A model generated the notes under the pieces. It saw only the letters and a program-made list of their open reading frames with translations, made no database searches and had not been told where the DNA came from. Below, one piece after another: positions 24,957 to 34,328 of a stretch of DNA of 64,000 nucleotides (positions are counted from its first letter, which is position 1; each line of letters begins with the position of its first letter). The stretch is from Methylobacterium iners (GTDB lineage Bacteria; Pseudomonadota; Alphaproteobacteria; Rhizobiales; Beijerinckiaceae): assembly GCF_022179305.1 (NCBI RefSeq), contig NZ_BPQP01000027.1:47909-111908 (forward strand). The letters are read 5' to 3'. The position numbers were made by a program, and so were the translations under genes.

Positions 24957-25403
24957 TCAGGCGCCGGCCGGGACGCGCAGGCCGGCGGGGTCGAGGCCCC
25001 GGCGGGCGGCGGGACCGGTGACGGGCATCGCGGGCCGGCGCGCCGAGGGCTTGCGGGCGAAGACCTCGCCCAGCGCGACGAACTCGGTCGAGGTCGCCGT
25101 CCGGCCCTGCCCCGCGAGCGCGCCGAACCCGGCGACGAAGGAGCGCGCCAGCGCGGCGTCCCGGGCGACGCCGAAGGCGTCGAGCGCGGCGAGGAAGGCC
25201 TCGCGGAAGAGGCGCGGCGCGCACCAGCGCTTCTCGGCCAGGTGCATCGGCCAGTCCCAGAGGCCGTCGTCGCGGCGTCGCCCGAGGAGATCGGCCTCGA
25301 TGAAGTAGCCCGTGTCGCGATGCTCGAGCCCGTCGGAGAGCAGGCGCCAGGCCGCGTTCTCGAACGGGACGGTGCCGGTGCGATCCAGGTCGGCGTCGAT
25401 CAT
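24957..25403 (-). CDS. Hypothetical protein, conserved-looking
   Basis: The 148-residue protein starts at MIDADLDRTGTVPFENAAWR behind a strong Shine-Dalgarno (GGGGGAGCCACG). It has no signal peptide or membrane helix. The middle is rich in aromatic and charged residues (DDGLWDWPMHLAEKRWCAPR, then LFREAFLAALDAFG); the tail is basic and Pro-rich (RKPSARRPAMPV). I do not recognise the family. An inverted repeat lies upstream at 25438-25470. Confidence 0.65.
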   Translation of the reverse strand: MIDADLDRTGTVPFENAAWRLLSDGLEHRDTGYFIEADLLGRRRDDGLWDWPMHLAEKRWCAPRLFREAFLAALDAFGVARDAALARSFVAGFGALAGQGRTATSTEFVALGEVFARKPSARRPAMPVTGPAARRGLDPAGLRVPAGA

Positions 25404-25437
25404 CGTGGCTCCCCCTGCGATCCCGGCGCGGCGGCGA

Positions 25438-25470
25438 CCGGACCAGAACGTTCGGGGAACATTGGTCCGG
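25438..25470 (-). promoter_or_regulatory. Inverted repeat upstream of the hypothetical gene
   Basis: CCGGACCA (25438-25445) and TGGTCCGG (25463-25470) are exact inverted repeats around the palindrome GAACGTTC (25447-25454). It could be an operator for the downstream gene or a hairpin ending the DUF192 transcript; there is no T-run. Confidence 0.35.
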
Positions 25471-25518
25471 AATGGGATTCGCGTCAAGGCGTGTTCACGG
25501 TGCGTTCGACAGGCCCGA

Positions 25519-25986
25519 TCAGCGCCGCTTGAACATCCCGTGCTCGACCCGGTCGCCGGCCCGGATGCCGAGGCGCGCGGTGGTGCCGGCATTAAGCTCG
25601 AGCACGGCGAGCACCGGCTCGCCGGAGGGGACCACCTTGGTCGAGAGCGGCTCGGTGTCGGCGGCGATCCGCGCCACGGTGCCGTCGGCGCGGATGAACA
25701 GCATGTCGAGGGGCAGGTAGGTGTTCTTCATCCACATCGCGACGGGCGCGACCTGCTCGAAGTCGAAGAGCATGCCGCGGTCCGGCGGCATCGAGCGCCG
25801 GAACATGAGGCCGCGCGCCCGGGAGGCGTCGTCGCGCATCACCTCGACCTGGAAGGCCCGGCGGCCCTCGCGGGTGGCGATGGCCAGTGGCTCGAGCACC
25901 GCCTCCTGCGCCGTCGCGGCGGCCGCGAGGAGGAACAGGCCGAGGGCGAGAACGGCCCGCCTGCCGCTAAACAACTCGACGATCAC
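25519..25986 (-). CDS. DUF192-family secreted protein
   Basis: The 155-residue protein has a signal peptide (RAVLALGLFLLAAAATAQ) and the DUF192 core: FQVEVMRDDASRARGLMFRR, then PPDRGMLFDFEQVAPVAMWM, KNTYLPLDMLFI and VLAVLELNAGTTARLGI. These match the family's RxxGLMxR, MWMKNT and LELNAG signatures. The structure is a small beta barrel; its role is unknown. It follows the double cold-shock gene by 13 bases, probably in one transcript; this pairing is common in alphaproteobacteria. Confidence 0.92.
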   Translation of the reverse strand: MIVELFSGRRAVLALGLFLLAAAATAQEAVLEPLAIATREGRRAFQVEVMRDDASRARGLMFRRSMPPDRGMLFDFEQVAPVAMWMKNTYLPLDMLFIRADGTVARIAADTEPLSTKVVPSGEPVLAVLELNAGTTARLGIRAGDRVEHGMFKRR

Positions 25987-25998
25987 GCAGGCGTCCCC

Positions 25999-26616
25999 TC
26001 AATGCGAGGCCGGGAGCGCCCCGTCGAGGAGCCGGACCTCGGCCGCCATCTTTCCCTTGGAGCCGTCGCCGTAGCGAACCAGCACCGTCTCGCCCGGCTT
26101 CAGTTCGGCGATGCCGTAGCGGCGTAGGGTCTCCATGTGGACGAAGATGTCCGGCGTCCCGTCGCCCCGGCTCAGGAAGCCGAAGCCGCGCAGGCGGTTG
26201 AACCACTTCACGACCGCGGTCTCAAGCCCGCTCGTCGGCGTCACGCTGACATGGGTGCGCGGCAGCGGCAATTCGGAGGGGTGGAGCGCGGTCGACTGGT
26301 CGAGCGAGATCACCCGGAAGGCCTGCCAGCCGCGGGCGCGCTCGGTGGCCTCCACGACGATGCGGGCGCCCTCGCTGGCGCTCTGGTGCCCGTCGCGGCG
26401 CAGACAGGTGATGTGCAGGAGCACGTCGGCCGCGCCGTCGTCGGGCACGATGAAGCCGAAGCCCTTGGCGACGTCGAACCACTTGATGCGGCCGGCGACC
26501 TCGACGAGGTCGAGGGGGCGGCCCTCCTCGCCGGCGAGCCCATCCTGGGCGCGGGCGTCGCCGGATGCCGCTGCCGAACGCGGGCCGCGAAGGCCGGATT
26601 CGAATTCATCGGACAT
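25999..26616 (-). CDS. Protein with two cold-shock domains
   Basis: The 205-residue protein starts at [15 protein letters not shown] (ATG at 26616). It has two cold-shock domains: about 42-108 ([20 protein letters not shown] and DVLLHITCL) and about 135-200 ([20 protein letters not shown] and DIFVHMETL), joined by a short linker. RNP1-like (KGFGFI, RGFGFL) and RNP2-like (DVLLHI, DIFVHM) motifs are present in both. Such two-domain CSPs bind single-stranded RNA or DNA; the alphaproteobacterial ones are often stationary-phase or stress linked. It is followed by DUF192. Confidence 0.92.
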   Translation of the reverse strand: MSDEFESGLRGPRSAAASGDARAQDGLAGEEGRPLDLVEVAGRIKWFDVAKGFGFIVPDDGAADVLLHITCLRRDGHQSASEGARIVVEATERARGWQAFRVISLDQSTALHPSELPLPRTHVSVTPTSGLETAVVKWFNRLRGFGFLSRGDGTPDIFVHMETLRRYGIAELKPGETVLVRYGDGSKGKMAAEVRLLDGALPASH

Positions 26617-26928
26617 GCAAAGCAACTCACACCGAATCGCACTGCGCGGTTCGCTAGGAGAGATTAACAAAGTGCTGACTCGGCGGAAGCCCGTTTGCCC
26701 GCCACGCTGCCTTCCGGCTGCGCATTCCGGGCCGAGCGGGCACCGGGGCCACAGGCGCGCGCCCATCGGCGGAGCGGGGGGATCGGCCGCAACCCCGTGA
26801 TGCGACTCGCAGAAAACCGCCGCGGGCGCGCGGCGATCCCGGTGTTGCGACAGATGATCACGTATTCGCCAGCGCGGCGTCTTGAGGGCGGTCGCGGTCC
26901 CGCCCCGCCGGTGCTAGGGCGGCGGCCG
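26617..26928. other. Divergent leader between cold-shock and DUF1624 genes
   Basis: The 312 bases separate the divergent starts of the cold-shock gene and the DUF1624 gene. A/T is locally high near 26655-26675 (AGATTAACAAAGTGCTG), likely the cold-shock gene promoter or 5' UTR. No gene is recognised. Confidence 0.4.
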
Positions 26929-27909
26929 ATGATGCCCGCCTCTGCTTCCGCCCCGCCGCCCCGGATCGACGCCCTCGACGCGGCGCGCGCCGCCTGCCTC
27001 CTGGCGATGGCGGCCTACCACCTCGTCTGGGACCTCGGCTACCTGCGGCTGATCCCCGAACCCGTCGCGATGAGCCCGGCCGGCAAGGTCGCCGCGCACG
27101 CCATCGCCGGCAGCTTCCTCGTCCTCGTCGGGATCGGGCTCGTGCTGGCGCATGGCGAGGGCATCCGCTGGCGGTCCGTGCTCCGGCGCCTCGCGCGCAT
27201 CGCCGGCGCCGCCCTCCTGATCACCGCCGCGACCTGGTTCGCCTTTCCGCAGAGCTACATCTTCTTCGGCATCCTGCACTGCATCGCCCTGTCGAGCCTG
27301 CTGGCCCTGCCCTTCCTGTTCGTGCCGGCGCCCCTCGCCGCGCTGGCGGCGATCCTTGCCATCGCCGCGCCGCATCTCGTCGCCCATCCCCTCCTCGACG
27401 CGCCGGCGCTGCTCTTCCTCGGGCTGGGCTCCCGGGTGCCGCAGACCAACGATTACGTGCCGCTGCTTCCCTGGTTCGGGCTCGTGCTCGCGGGCGTCGC
27501 GACGGCCCGCCTCGCCCGAACCTCCATCGCGACGGCGCCGCTCGCCCGCTGGCGGGCGCGGTCCCGCCCGGCCCGCCTCGCCGTCGGCGCGGGGCGCCAC
27601 AGCCTCGCGATCTACCTGATCCACCAGCCCCTGCTGCTCGGCCTCCTCACCGGGCTCGCGGCGGTGACCGGCCCCCATCCCCGCGCCGGCCTCGCCGCCT
27701 TTCACGCCGAGTACCGGGGCCATTGCACCCGCACCGGCGGCGGAGAGGCGGCGTGCCGCGTCGCGGCCCGCTGCGTGTCGCAGGCCCTGCGCCGCGAGGG
27801 GCTGTGGGCCACCGGCGCGCGCGGCTTCACGCCGGCCGAGCGGGCCCGGGCGCAGGCGCTCTCCGAGAGCTGCTACGCCGCCGCGGAGGGCACGGCGGCG
27901 CCGCCCTGA
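26929..27909 (+). CDS. DUF1624 (heparan-alpha-glucosaminide acetyltransferase-like) membrane protein
   Basis: The 326-residue protein has about eight hydrophobic helices. It begins with the signature RIDALDAARAACLLAMAAYH, then LVWDLGYL, and later HSLAIYLIHQPLLLGLLTG near residue 225, as in DUF1624/YeiB-like acyltransferases. These proteins are thought to transfer acyl groups to sugars or lipids across the membrane. The C-terminal 80 residues are a cytoplasmic, Cys-containing tail (GHCTRTGGGEAACRVAARC). ATG at 26929 is preferred to the in-frame start at 26695. Confidence 0.85.
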   Translation: MMPASASAPPPRIDALDAARAACLLAMAAYHLVWDLGYLRLIPEPVAMSPAGKVAAHAIAGSFLVLVGIGLVLAHGEGIRWRSVLRRLARIAGAALLITAATWFAFPQSYIFFGILHCIALSSLLALPFLFVPAPLAALAAILAIAAPHLVAHPLLDAPALLFLGLGSRVPQTNDYVPLLPWFGLVLAGVATARLARTSIATAPLARWRARSRPARLAVGAGRHSLAIYLIHQPLLLGLLTGLAAVTGPHPRAGLAAFHAEYRGHCTRTGGGEAACRVAARCVSQALRREGLWATGARGFTPAERARAQALSESCYAAAEGTAAPP

Positions 27910-28069
27910 AGGTTGTGCCCTCGCGCTGCAGGCAACGCGGTCCGCGCTGTTGAATGCAATATTTCACGTTACACGCGGATACTTCATGATGTGATGCAAG
28001 CCGGCATGCATTTAGGGGTTGTAAACGTTCGTATAGTAGGATGACGCGGATCAAGGGAGATTCGCGGTC

Positions 28070-30034
28070 ATGTTCCAAGCGCTTCAACGCCTGCGGTCGG
28101 ATGCGGGCAAGGTCGACGCGCTGAACAGGTCGCTCGGCACCATCGCCTTCCGCCCCGACGGGACCGTCCTGGAGGCCAACGACAACTTCCTGGCGCTCCT
28201 CGGCTACACGCTCGAGGAGATCCGCGGCCGGCACCACCGCATGTTCGTCGATCCCGCCGAGGCGGCGAGCCCGGACTACGCACGGTTCTGGGCGGCCCTG
28301 GGCCAGGGCGCCTTCCAGTCCGCGGAGTACCGCCGCTTCGGCAAGGGCGGCCGCGAGGTCTGGATCCAGGCGACCTACAACCCGATCGTCGGGCGGGACG
28401 GGCGCGTCGCCCAGGTGGTGAAGTTCGCCACCGACATCACCGAGCAGAAGCTCCGGGCGGCCGATGCGCAGGGCCAGCTTCAGGCGATCAACAAGTCCCA
28501 GGCCGTGATCCACTTCGCGCTGGACAGCACCATCACCGACGCCAACGAGGCCTTCCTCGCCGCGACGGGCTACCGGCTCGAGGAGGTCCGGGGCCGGCAT
28601 CACGGCATGTTCGTCGAGGAGGAGTACCGCCGGAGCCCGGACTACGCCGCCTTCTGGCAGCGGCTCGGCCGAGGCGAGTACGAGACGGGCGAGTACCGCC
28701 GCTTCGGCAAGGGCGGCCGCGAGATCTGGCTGCAGGCGAGCTACAACCCGATCTTCGACGCGGCCGGGCGGCCGTTCAAGGTCGTGAAATACGCCTCCGA
28801 CGTCACCACGGAGAAGCTGTGCAGCGCCGATTCCAACGGGCAGATCGCCGCCATCGGGCGCTCCCAGGCGGTGATCCACTTCGACATGGACGGCACGATC
28901 CAGGACGCCAACCAGAACTTCCTCGACACCGTGGGCTACGCGGCGGCCGAGGTGAGGGGCCAGCATCACCGGATGTTCGTGCCCAAGGTCTATGCCGAGG
29001 GCGACGAATACACGGCGTTCTGGGCCAAGCTGCGCCGGGGCGAGCACATGACGGGCGTCTACCAGCGCCTCGGCAAGGACGGCCGCGAGATCTGGATCCA
29101 GGGCAGCTACAACCCGGTCCTCGACATGAACGGCCGGCCCTTCAAGGTGGTCAAGTACGCCATCGACATCACCCGCAGCATGACCGTGCGCAGCCGCGCG
29201 GTGCAGACCGCCGAGGACACCTTGGGCAACGTCCAGGCCGTGGCGAGGGCGGCCGAGGGCATGAACGGGGCCGCGGGCCAGATCTCGGCCCACATGCAGC
29301 AATCCCTCGGCGCGGTCGACGCGATCCGGGCGCGGACCCTGTCGGCGGACCGCTCGACCGCCAAGCTCCGGGACGCGGCGCTGGCCATGGACGGCGTGGT
29401 CCAGGTGATCACCACCATCGCCGAGCAGATCAACCTGCTCGCGCTCAACGCCACCATCGAGGCGGCGCGCGCCGGCGAGGCGGGGCGCGGCTTCGCGGTG
29501 GTCGCCACCGAGGTCAAGAACCTCGCCGGTCAGGCCACGGCCGCCACGGCCCGGATCTCGGGCGAGATCAGCGCGATGCAGGCGGTGTCGGGCGACGTCG
29601 AGAGCGCGCTGGCCTCGATCACCGAGGCCGTCGGCGCCGTGCAGGGCTTCGTCGTGGAGGCCGCGGGCTCGATCGAGCGGCAGACCGCCGCGACGGTCGA
29701 GGTCAGCGCCAACATGCGGATCGCCGCCGACGGCGTGGCCGGGATCGCGCGCAGCCTCGACGAGTGGGTGGTCGGCGTCGAGGAGCGGCGCGCGAACGAC
29801 CGCGTCCGCGTCGCCCTGCGGGCGACCATCCAGCGGGGCACGATCGCCACCGAGGCGGGCGGCGGCGCCATCCCGTGCATGATCCTGAACATCTCGCCCG
29901 GCGGCGCCAAGATCGGCGTCGAGCCCGCCGGCATCCCCGACCGCTTCGTCCTCTCGATCGAGGGCGAGCCCAAGCCGCGGACCTGCGAGGTCCGGCGCCG
30001 CGGCAAGGGCGAGCTCGGGGTGCGGTTCGTCTGA
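28070..30034 (+). CDS. Soluble chemoreceptor: three PAS domains, MCP signalling domain, PilZ domain
   Basis: The 654-residue protein has no transmembrane helix. Three PAS domains at about 20-130, 142-252 and 264-370 are spaced about 122 residues (GRHHRMF, GRHHGMF, GQHHRMF at 53, 175, 297). The MCP module follows (about 385-565) with an intact tip [22 protein letters not shown]-terminal PilZ domain (about 572-654) carries RRANDR (RxxxR) and NISPGGAKI (NxSxxG), both c-di-GMP motifs. It should sit in a cytoplasmic array and combine PAS sensing, CheA control and c-di-GMP binding. The last property is inferred. Confidence 0.92.
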   Translation: MFQALQRLRSDAGKVDALNRSLGTIAFRPDGTVLEANDNFLALLGYTLEEIRGRHHRMFVDPAEAASPDYARFWAALGQGAFQSAEYRRFGKGGREVWIQATYNPIVGRDGRVAQVVKFATDITEQKLRAADAQGQLQAINKSQAVIHFALDSTITDANEAFLAATGYRLEEVRGRHHGMFVEEEYRRSPDYAAFWQRLGRGEYETGEYRRFGKGGREIWLQASYNPIFDAAGRPFKVVKYASDVTTEKLCSADSNGQIAAIGRSQAVIHFDMDGTIQDANQNFLDTVGYAAAEVRGQHHRMFVPKVYAEGDEYTAFWAKLRRGEHMTGVYQRLGKDGREIWIQGSYNPVLDMNGRPFKVVKYAIDITRSMTVRSRAVQTAEDTLGNVQAVARAAEGMNGAAGQISAHMQQSLGAVDAIRARTLSADRSTAKLRDAALAMDGVVQVITTIAEQINLLALNATIEAARAGEAGRGFAVVATEVKNLAGQATAATARISGEISAMQAVSGDVESALASITEAVGAVQGFVVEAAGSIERQTAATVEVSANMRIAADGVAGIARSLDEWVVGVEERRANDRVRVALRATIQRGTIATEAGGGAIPCMILNISPGGAKIGVEPAGIPDRFVLSIEGEPKPRTCEVRRRGKGELGVRFV

Positions 30035-30128
30035 CGGCGGCGGGGTCAGTGACGCTGCCAGTAACCTCCGGGCGAGGGGACGGAGCCGCGCTCATGCGAA
30101 TTTAGCGTGATGAGCCCGGTCCGGCGCG

Positions 30129-30375
30129 TTTCCCCTCGCCCCGCCCGAAGTCGGGCTTGCCCGACTTCGGTCTTTGCTTGCTGATCCCAGGCAGGCCTGG
30201 GATCAGGCGGGGAGAGGGCTTTGCCGACCTCGTCGTCGGCGAAGCGAGGCGGCAGCCGAGGGTGAGGGGGCGGTGCCGGACGAGCCTCACGCGGCGAGGC
30301 CCCCTCACCCTCGCTCCGCTCGTCGCATGGACGACGGGGTCCATGCGACCCTCTCCCCGCCCGGCGGGGAGAGGA
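30129..30375. repeat. Mosaic of intergenic palindromes before efp
   Basis: Several nested inverted repeats fill the 378-base gap at 30035-30412. They include CCGAAGTCGGGC/GCCCGACTTCGG (30145-30170), CTGATCCCAGGC/GCCTGGGATCAG (30181-30206), a GGGTGAGGGGGC/GCCCCCTCACCC pair, GCATGGACC-type arms and a final CTCTCCCCGCC/GGCGGGGAGAG. No gene is seen in it. The G/C core resembles the element after ubiE. Confidence 0.65.
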
Positions 30376-30412
30376 GGACGCGCACGGCCGAACCGATCGA
30401 ACGGGGGCCCGC

Positions 30413-30979
30413 TCAGTCCTTGGCGCGCTCCACGTAGGAGCCGTCGGCCGTCATGATCACGACGCGGGTGCCGGCCGCGATGTGGGGCGGCACCGCCGTG
30501 CGCACGCCGTTCGACAGGATCGCCGGCTTGTAGGACGACGAGGCCGTCTGGCCCTTCATGGCGGGCTCGGTCTCGGCGATCTCCAGGGTCACGCGCTGGG
30601 GCAGCTCGATCGTCAGCGGCACGCCGTTGTGGGAGGAGATCATCACGGCCATGCCCTCCTGCAGGTAGGGGGCGGCATCGCCGACCACGTCCTTGGGCAC
30701 GGCGACCTGGTCGTAGTTCTCCGGGTTCATGAAGTGGTAGCCCTCGCCGTCCTCGTAGAGGAAGGTGTGCTCCCGGTCCTCGACGAAGGCGCGCTCGACC
30801 TGCTCGGTGGTGCGGTAGCGCTCGGACACCTTCACGCCGTCGGTGATGCGGCGCATGTCGAGCTGCGTCACGGGCGTGCCCTTGCCGGGATGGATGTTCT
30901 CGGCGAACAGGATCACGTAGAGCTTGCCGTCCTTCTCGACGACGTTGCCCTTGCGGAGCGTAGAGGCGATCACCTTCAC
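30413..30979 (-). CDS. efp: Translation elongation factor P
   Basis: The 188-residue protein starts with GTG at 30979 ([20 protein letters not shown]). The modified-lysine loop is visible as [17 protein letters not shown], with the lysine that EpmA/EpmB would beta-lysylate. The C-terminal [20 protein letters not shown] and later [14 protein letters not shown] match family domains II and III. It relieves stalling at proline stretches. It is divergent to epmA and epmB, so its modification system is adjacent. Confidence 0.96.
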   Translation of the reverse strand: MKVIASTLRKGNVVEKDGKLYVILFAENIHPGKGTPVTQLDMRRITDGVKVSERYRTTEQVERAFVEDREHTFLYEDGEGYHFMNPENYDQVAVPKDVVGDAAPYLQEGMAVMISSHNGVPLTIELPQRVTLEIAETEPAMKGQTASSSYKPAILSNGVRTAVPPHIAAGTRVVIMTADGSYVERAKD

Positions 30980-31157
30980 GGGGTCAGGTCCTGCATTCTT
31001 CGAAGATCGAGCGTCGCACCGGGGCGGAACACGCCGCCCGCGCATCGACGGTTGCTCGGCACTATCCTATTCGTCGCCTCGTTGCCAGTCGCCGGGTTTG
31101 GACCGCCCTCACCCCTGACCGAGCGAAGCCCGACATGCCGCCCGTCCCTGATCGGCC

Positions 31158-32204
31158 ATGACAACCCCCTCCCCCTGGTGGGCGCCGCACGTCCACGCGG
31201 ACCGGCGCCCGCGCCTCCTCCTGCGCAACCGGATCGTCGCGGGCTTGCGCGCGCATTTCGCGGCGGAGGGCTTCGTCGAGGTGGAGGCGGCCGCGCTGCA
31301 GGTCTCGCCGGGCAACGAGGCGCATCTCTCGGCCTTCGCCACGGAGGCGATCGGGCCGGATGGCGCGCGGGCGCCGCTCTACCTCCACACCTCGCCGGAA
31401 TTCGCCTGCAAGAAGCTGCTCGCCGCCGGCGAGGCCCGGATCGCGAGCTTTGCCCGCGTCTACCGCAACCGCGAGCGCGGGCCCCTGCATCACCCCGAAT
31501 TCACGATGCTCGAATGGTACCGCGCGGGCGCCGATTACACGGTGCTGATGGCGGATTGCGCCGAGATCCTGGCGCTCGCCGCCGAGACGGCCGGGACGGC
31601 CCGCCTGACCTATCGCGGGCGCGAGGCCGATCCCTTCGCCCCCTTCGAGCGACTGACGCTCGCGCAGGCCTTCGCCGAGCGCGCCGGCATCGATCTCCTG
31701 GCGACGGTGGCGCCCGACGGCGGCACGGACCGCGACGCGCTCGCCGCAGGCGTGGCCCGCGCGGGCCTGCGGGTGGCGGAGGACGACAGCTGGGCCGACC
31801 TGTTCAGCCGGGTCCTCGTCGCGCGCATCGAGCCGCATCTGGGCCTCGGCCGCGCCACTCTCCTCTGCGAGTACCCGGTGAGCGAGGCGGCCTTGGCCCG
31901 GCCGAGCCCGCGCGATCCCCGGGTGGCCGAGCGCTTCGAGCTCTATGCCTGCGGCGTCGAGCTCGCCAACGCCTTCGGCGAGCTCACCGACCCGGAAGTG
32001 CAGCGGCGCCGCTTCGAGGCGGAGATGGCCGAGAAGGCGCGGGTCTACGGCGAGACCTACCCCATCGACGAGGCGTTTCTGGACGCCCTCGCGATCATGC
32101 CGGAGGCGAGCGGCATCGCGCTCGGCCTCGACCGACTGGTGATGCTGGCGACGGGCGCGCCGCGGATCGAGGACGTGATCTGGACGCCGGTGGCCGCGCC
32201 GTGA
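31158..32204 (+). CDS. epmA: EF-P lysine lysyltransferase (EpmA/GenX)
   Basis: The 348-residue class II aminoacyl-tRNA-synthetase-like enzyme lacks the anticodon-binding domain. Motif 2 is visible (ARVYRNRERGPLHHPEFTML-like, EWYRAG) and motif 3 (SGIALGLDRLVMLATGA). It attaches beta-lysine to EF-P. It is divergent to efp and overlaps the GTG start of epmB by four bases. Confidence 0.92.
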   Translation: MTTPSPWWAPHVHADRRPRLLLRNRIVAGLRAHFAAEGFVEVEAAALQVSPGNEAHLSAFATEAIGPDGARAPLYLHTSPEFACKKLLAAGEARIASFARVYRNRERGPLHHPEFTMLEWYRAGADYTVLMADCAEILALAAETAGTARLTYRGREADPFAPFERLTLAQAFAERAGIDLLATVAPDGGTDRDALAAGVARAGLRVAEDDSWADLFSRVLVARIEPHLGLGRATLLCEYPVSEAALARPSPRDPRVAERFELYACGVELANAFGELTDPEVQRRRFEAEMAEKARVYGETYPIDEAFLDALAIMPEASGIALGLDRLVMLATGAPRIEDVIWTPVAAP

Positions 32205-33286
32205 CCCGGACCCTGCGCAGCCCCGCCGACCTCGCCCGGGCCGGCCTGATCGCGCCCGCCGACCTCGCGCCGCTGGAGGCGGTGGCGGCCCGCTACGCCG
32301 TGGCCGTGACGCCCGACATGGCCGAGCTGATCGATGCGGCCGACCCCGCCGATCCCATCGCCCGCCAGTTCGTGCCGCGCGCGGAGGAGCTCGAGACCGG
32401 GGTGGACGAGCGGGCCGACCCGATCGGCGACGCGGCCCACGCCCCCCTGCCCGGCCTCGTCCACCGCTACCCCGACCGCGTGCTCCTGAAGCCGCTCCAC
32501 GTCTGCCCGGTCTATTGCCGCTTCTGCTTCCGGCGCGAGGTGGTGGGCCCCGACGGGCTCGGCACGCTGAGCGAGGCGGAACTGGACGCGGCGCTCGCCT
32601 ACATCGCGGCGGATTCGGCGATCTGGGAGGTGATCGTCACCGGCGGCGATCCCTTCGCGCTGTCGCCGCGGCGCCTGGGGCGCATCGCGGAGGCGCTGGC
32701 GGCGATCCCGCATGTGCGGGTCCTGCGCCTCCACACCCGCGTGCCGGTGGTCGAGCCGGACCGGGTCGACGCCGCCCTCGTTGCGGCGCTGAAGGCCTTC
32801 CAGGGCGCGGTGTTCGTGGCGCTGCACGCCAACCACCCGCGCGAGTTCACGCCCGCGGCGCGCGCCGCCATCGCCCGGCTCGTCGACGCCGGCATCCCGG
32901 TGGTGAGCCAGTCGGTGCTGCTGGCCGGGGTCAACGACGATGCGGCGACGCTCGAGGCCCTGATGCGCGCTTTCGTCGAGAACCGGGTGAAGCCCTATTA
33001 CCTGCATCACGGCGACCTCGCGCCCGGCACCGCGCACCTGCGCACGGGGCTCAGGGAGGGCCGCGCCCTGATGGGCGCCCTGCGCGGGAGGCTCTCGGGC
33101 CTCGCCCAGCCCGCCTACGTCCTCGACATCCCCGGCGGCCACGGCAAGGTGTCGGTCGGGCCCGACTACCTTCGCGAGACCCCGGAGGGCTGGCGCGTGC
33201 GCGATCCCGCCGGCACCGACCACGCCTACCCTCCCGACGCCGACCCGGACGAGCCTGACGCATGTTCTTCCCGCTCTCGAAGCTGA
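32201..33286 (+). CDS. epmB: EF-P (R)-beta-lysine synthase (lysine 2,3-aminomutase family)
   Basis: The 361-residue radical SAM enzyme has its cluster cysteines in HVCPVYCRFCFRREVVG (CxxxCxxC) and the PLP/radical region TGGDPFALSPRRLGRIAEAL. KPYYLHHGDLAPGTAHLR near the C-terminus matches the KamA/EpmB family. It makes (R)-beta-lysine for EpmA. The GTG start at 32201 overlaps the epmA stop. The C-terminus runs 25 bases into the next gene, so the three cistrons are tightly coupled. Confidence 0.9.
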   Translation: MTRTLRSPADLARAGLIAPADLAPLEAVAARYAVAVTPDMAELIDAADPADPIARQFVPRAEELETGVDERADPIGDAAHAPLPGLVHRYPDRVLLKPLHVCPVYCRFCFRREVVGPDGLGTLSEAELDAALAYIAADSAIWEVIVTGGDPFALSPRRLGRIAEALAAIPHVRVLRLHTRVPVVEPDRVDAALVAALKAFQGAVFVALHANHPREFTPAARAAIARLVDAGIPVVSQSVLLAGVNDDAATLEALMRAFVENRVKPYYLHHGDLAPGTAHLRTGLREGRALMGALRGRLSGLAQPAYVLDIPGGHGKVSVGPDYLRETPEGWRVRDPAGTDHAYPPDADPDEPDACSSRSRS

Positions 33287-34056
33287 TCTTCTTCGCGATC
33301 ACGCCCTCGAACCTGCTGATCCTCATGGGCCTCCTCGGAATCGTGCTGGTGCTGGCGGGCCGCGTGCGGAGCGGGCGCTGGCTGGCGCTGTTCGGGCTGG
33401 CGGGGCTCCTCGTCGCCGGCCTCTCGCCCCTCGCGAACTGGGTGGCCCGGCCGCTCGAGGAGCGGTTCCCCGCCTTCGCCCCCGACGAGCGGCCGGTCGC
33501 CGGCATCATCGTGCTCGGCGGGGCCATCGAGACGCGGCTCGCCCTGGCGCGAGGCCAGCTCCTCCTCAACGATGCCGGCGAGCGCCAGATCATCATGGCC
33601 GACCTCGCCCGGCGCTTCCCCGAGGCGCGGCTCGTCTTCTCCGGCGGCAGCGGCAACCTGCGCGGCGACGGCGGCTCCGAGGCCGACGTGGTCAGCAAGT
33701 TCGCCGACGTCCTCGCCCTGCCGCGCACCCGGCTGATCCTGGAGGACCGCTCCCGCAACACCCGCGAGAACGCCGCCTTCACGGCCGCCCTGGTGAAGCC
33801 GCGGCCCGACCAGCGCTGGCTCCTCGTCACCTCGGCCTGGCACATGCCGCGCGCGATCGGCTGCTTCCGCCAGGCCGGCTTCGACGTCACCGCCTATCCC
33901 GTCGATTACCGCACCGGCGGCCCGGCCGACGCGCTGCGCTTCGCCGGCTTCGCCTCCGAGGGGCTGGCGCTGCTCGACCTCGTGGTGAAGGAATGGGTCG
34001 GCCTCACCGCCTATCGGCTCGCCGGCTACACGGATGCGTGGCTGCCGGCGCCTTAG
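33262..34056 (+). CDS. YdcF/SanA-like DUF218 membrane protein
   Basis: The 264-residue protein has two N-terminal helices (FFPLSKLIFFAITPSNLLIL and the 30-55 region) and a DUF218 domain: IIVLGGAIETRLALARGQLL, RLVFSGGSGN, EDRSRNTRENAAFTAAL and LVTSAWHMPRAIGCFRQAG. The family (E. coli ElyC and SanA) is linked to envelope integrity and peptidoglycan metabolism at the inner membrane. It starts inside the epmB 3' end, so it is co-transcribed, though a functional link to EF-P is not evident. Confidence 0.88.
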   Translation: MFFPLSKLIFFAITPSNLLILMGLLGIVLVLAGRVRSGRWLALFGLAGLLVAGLSPLANWVARPLEERFPAFAPDERPVAGIIVLGGAIETRLALARGQLLLNDAGERQIIMADLARRFPEARLVFSGGSGNLRGDGGSEADVVSKFADVLALPRTRLILEDRSRNTRENAAFTAALVKPRPDQRWLLVTSAWHMPRAIGCFRQAGFDVTAYPVDYRTGGPADALRFAGFASEGLALLDLVVKEWVGLTAYRLAGYTDAWLPAP

Positions 34057-34328
34057 GCCACCCCCACCGGTGGCCCCAGCCGGTAGATCCCCCGAAAGTC
34101 ATCCGGGTCCGCCACCGGCTTGCCCTTCCGCAGGATCGCGATCCGTCCCGCCTTGCAAAGCCGCACGGCCACGCGGCGCACGGGCTGCATCAGCGGCCCC
34201 CAGCCGTCCGGATGCGGGCCGCCGAGCGCCCGGGCCACCTCGGAGGGGCAGATCGTCTTGCCCGCCCCCCGCTCGGCGACGAGCCGCAGCAGGGTCTCCT
34301 CGATCTCGGGTTCGCCCGCCCCGCTCAT
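34053..34328 (-). CDS. DUF3253 protein
   Basis: The 91-residue protein matches DUF3253: ETLLRLVAERGAGKTICPSE, VARALGGPHPDGWGPLMQPV, RRVAVRLCKAGRIAILRKGK and a Pro-Val end. This looks like a small winged-helix fold; function is unknown. The start (ATG at 34328) overlaps the DUF599 stop by four bases (ATGA), so the two are coupled. It is convergent with the ydcF-like gene, with ends overlapping by four bases. Confidence 0.85.
   Translation of the reverse strand: MSGAGEPEIEETLLRLVAERGAGKTICPSEVARALGGPHPDGWGPLMQPVRRVAVRLCKAGRIAILRKGKPVADPDDFRGIYRLGPPVGVA

Noticed and set aside
30482-33286. A 934-residue frame over efp, epmA and epmB
   Set aside because: Only the last 361 codons (from GTG 32201) are a real protein, EpmB; the rest is antisense or out of frame.
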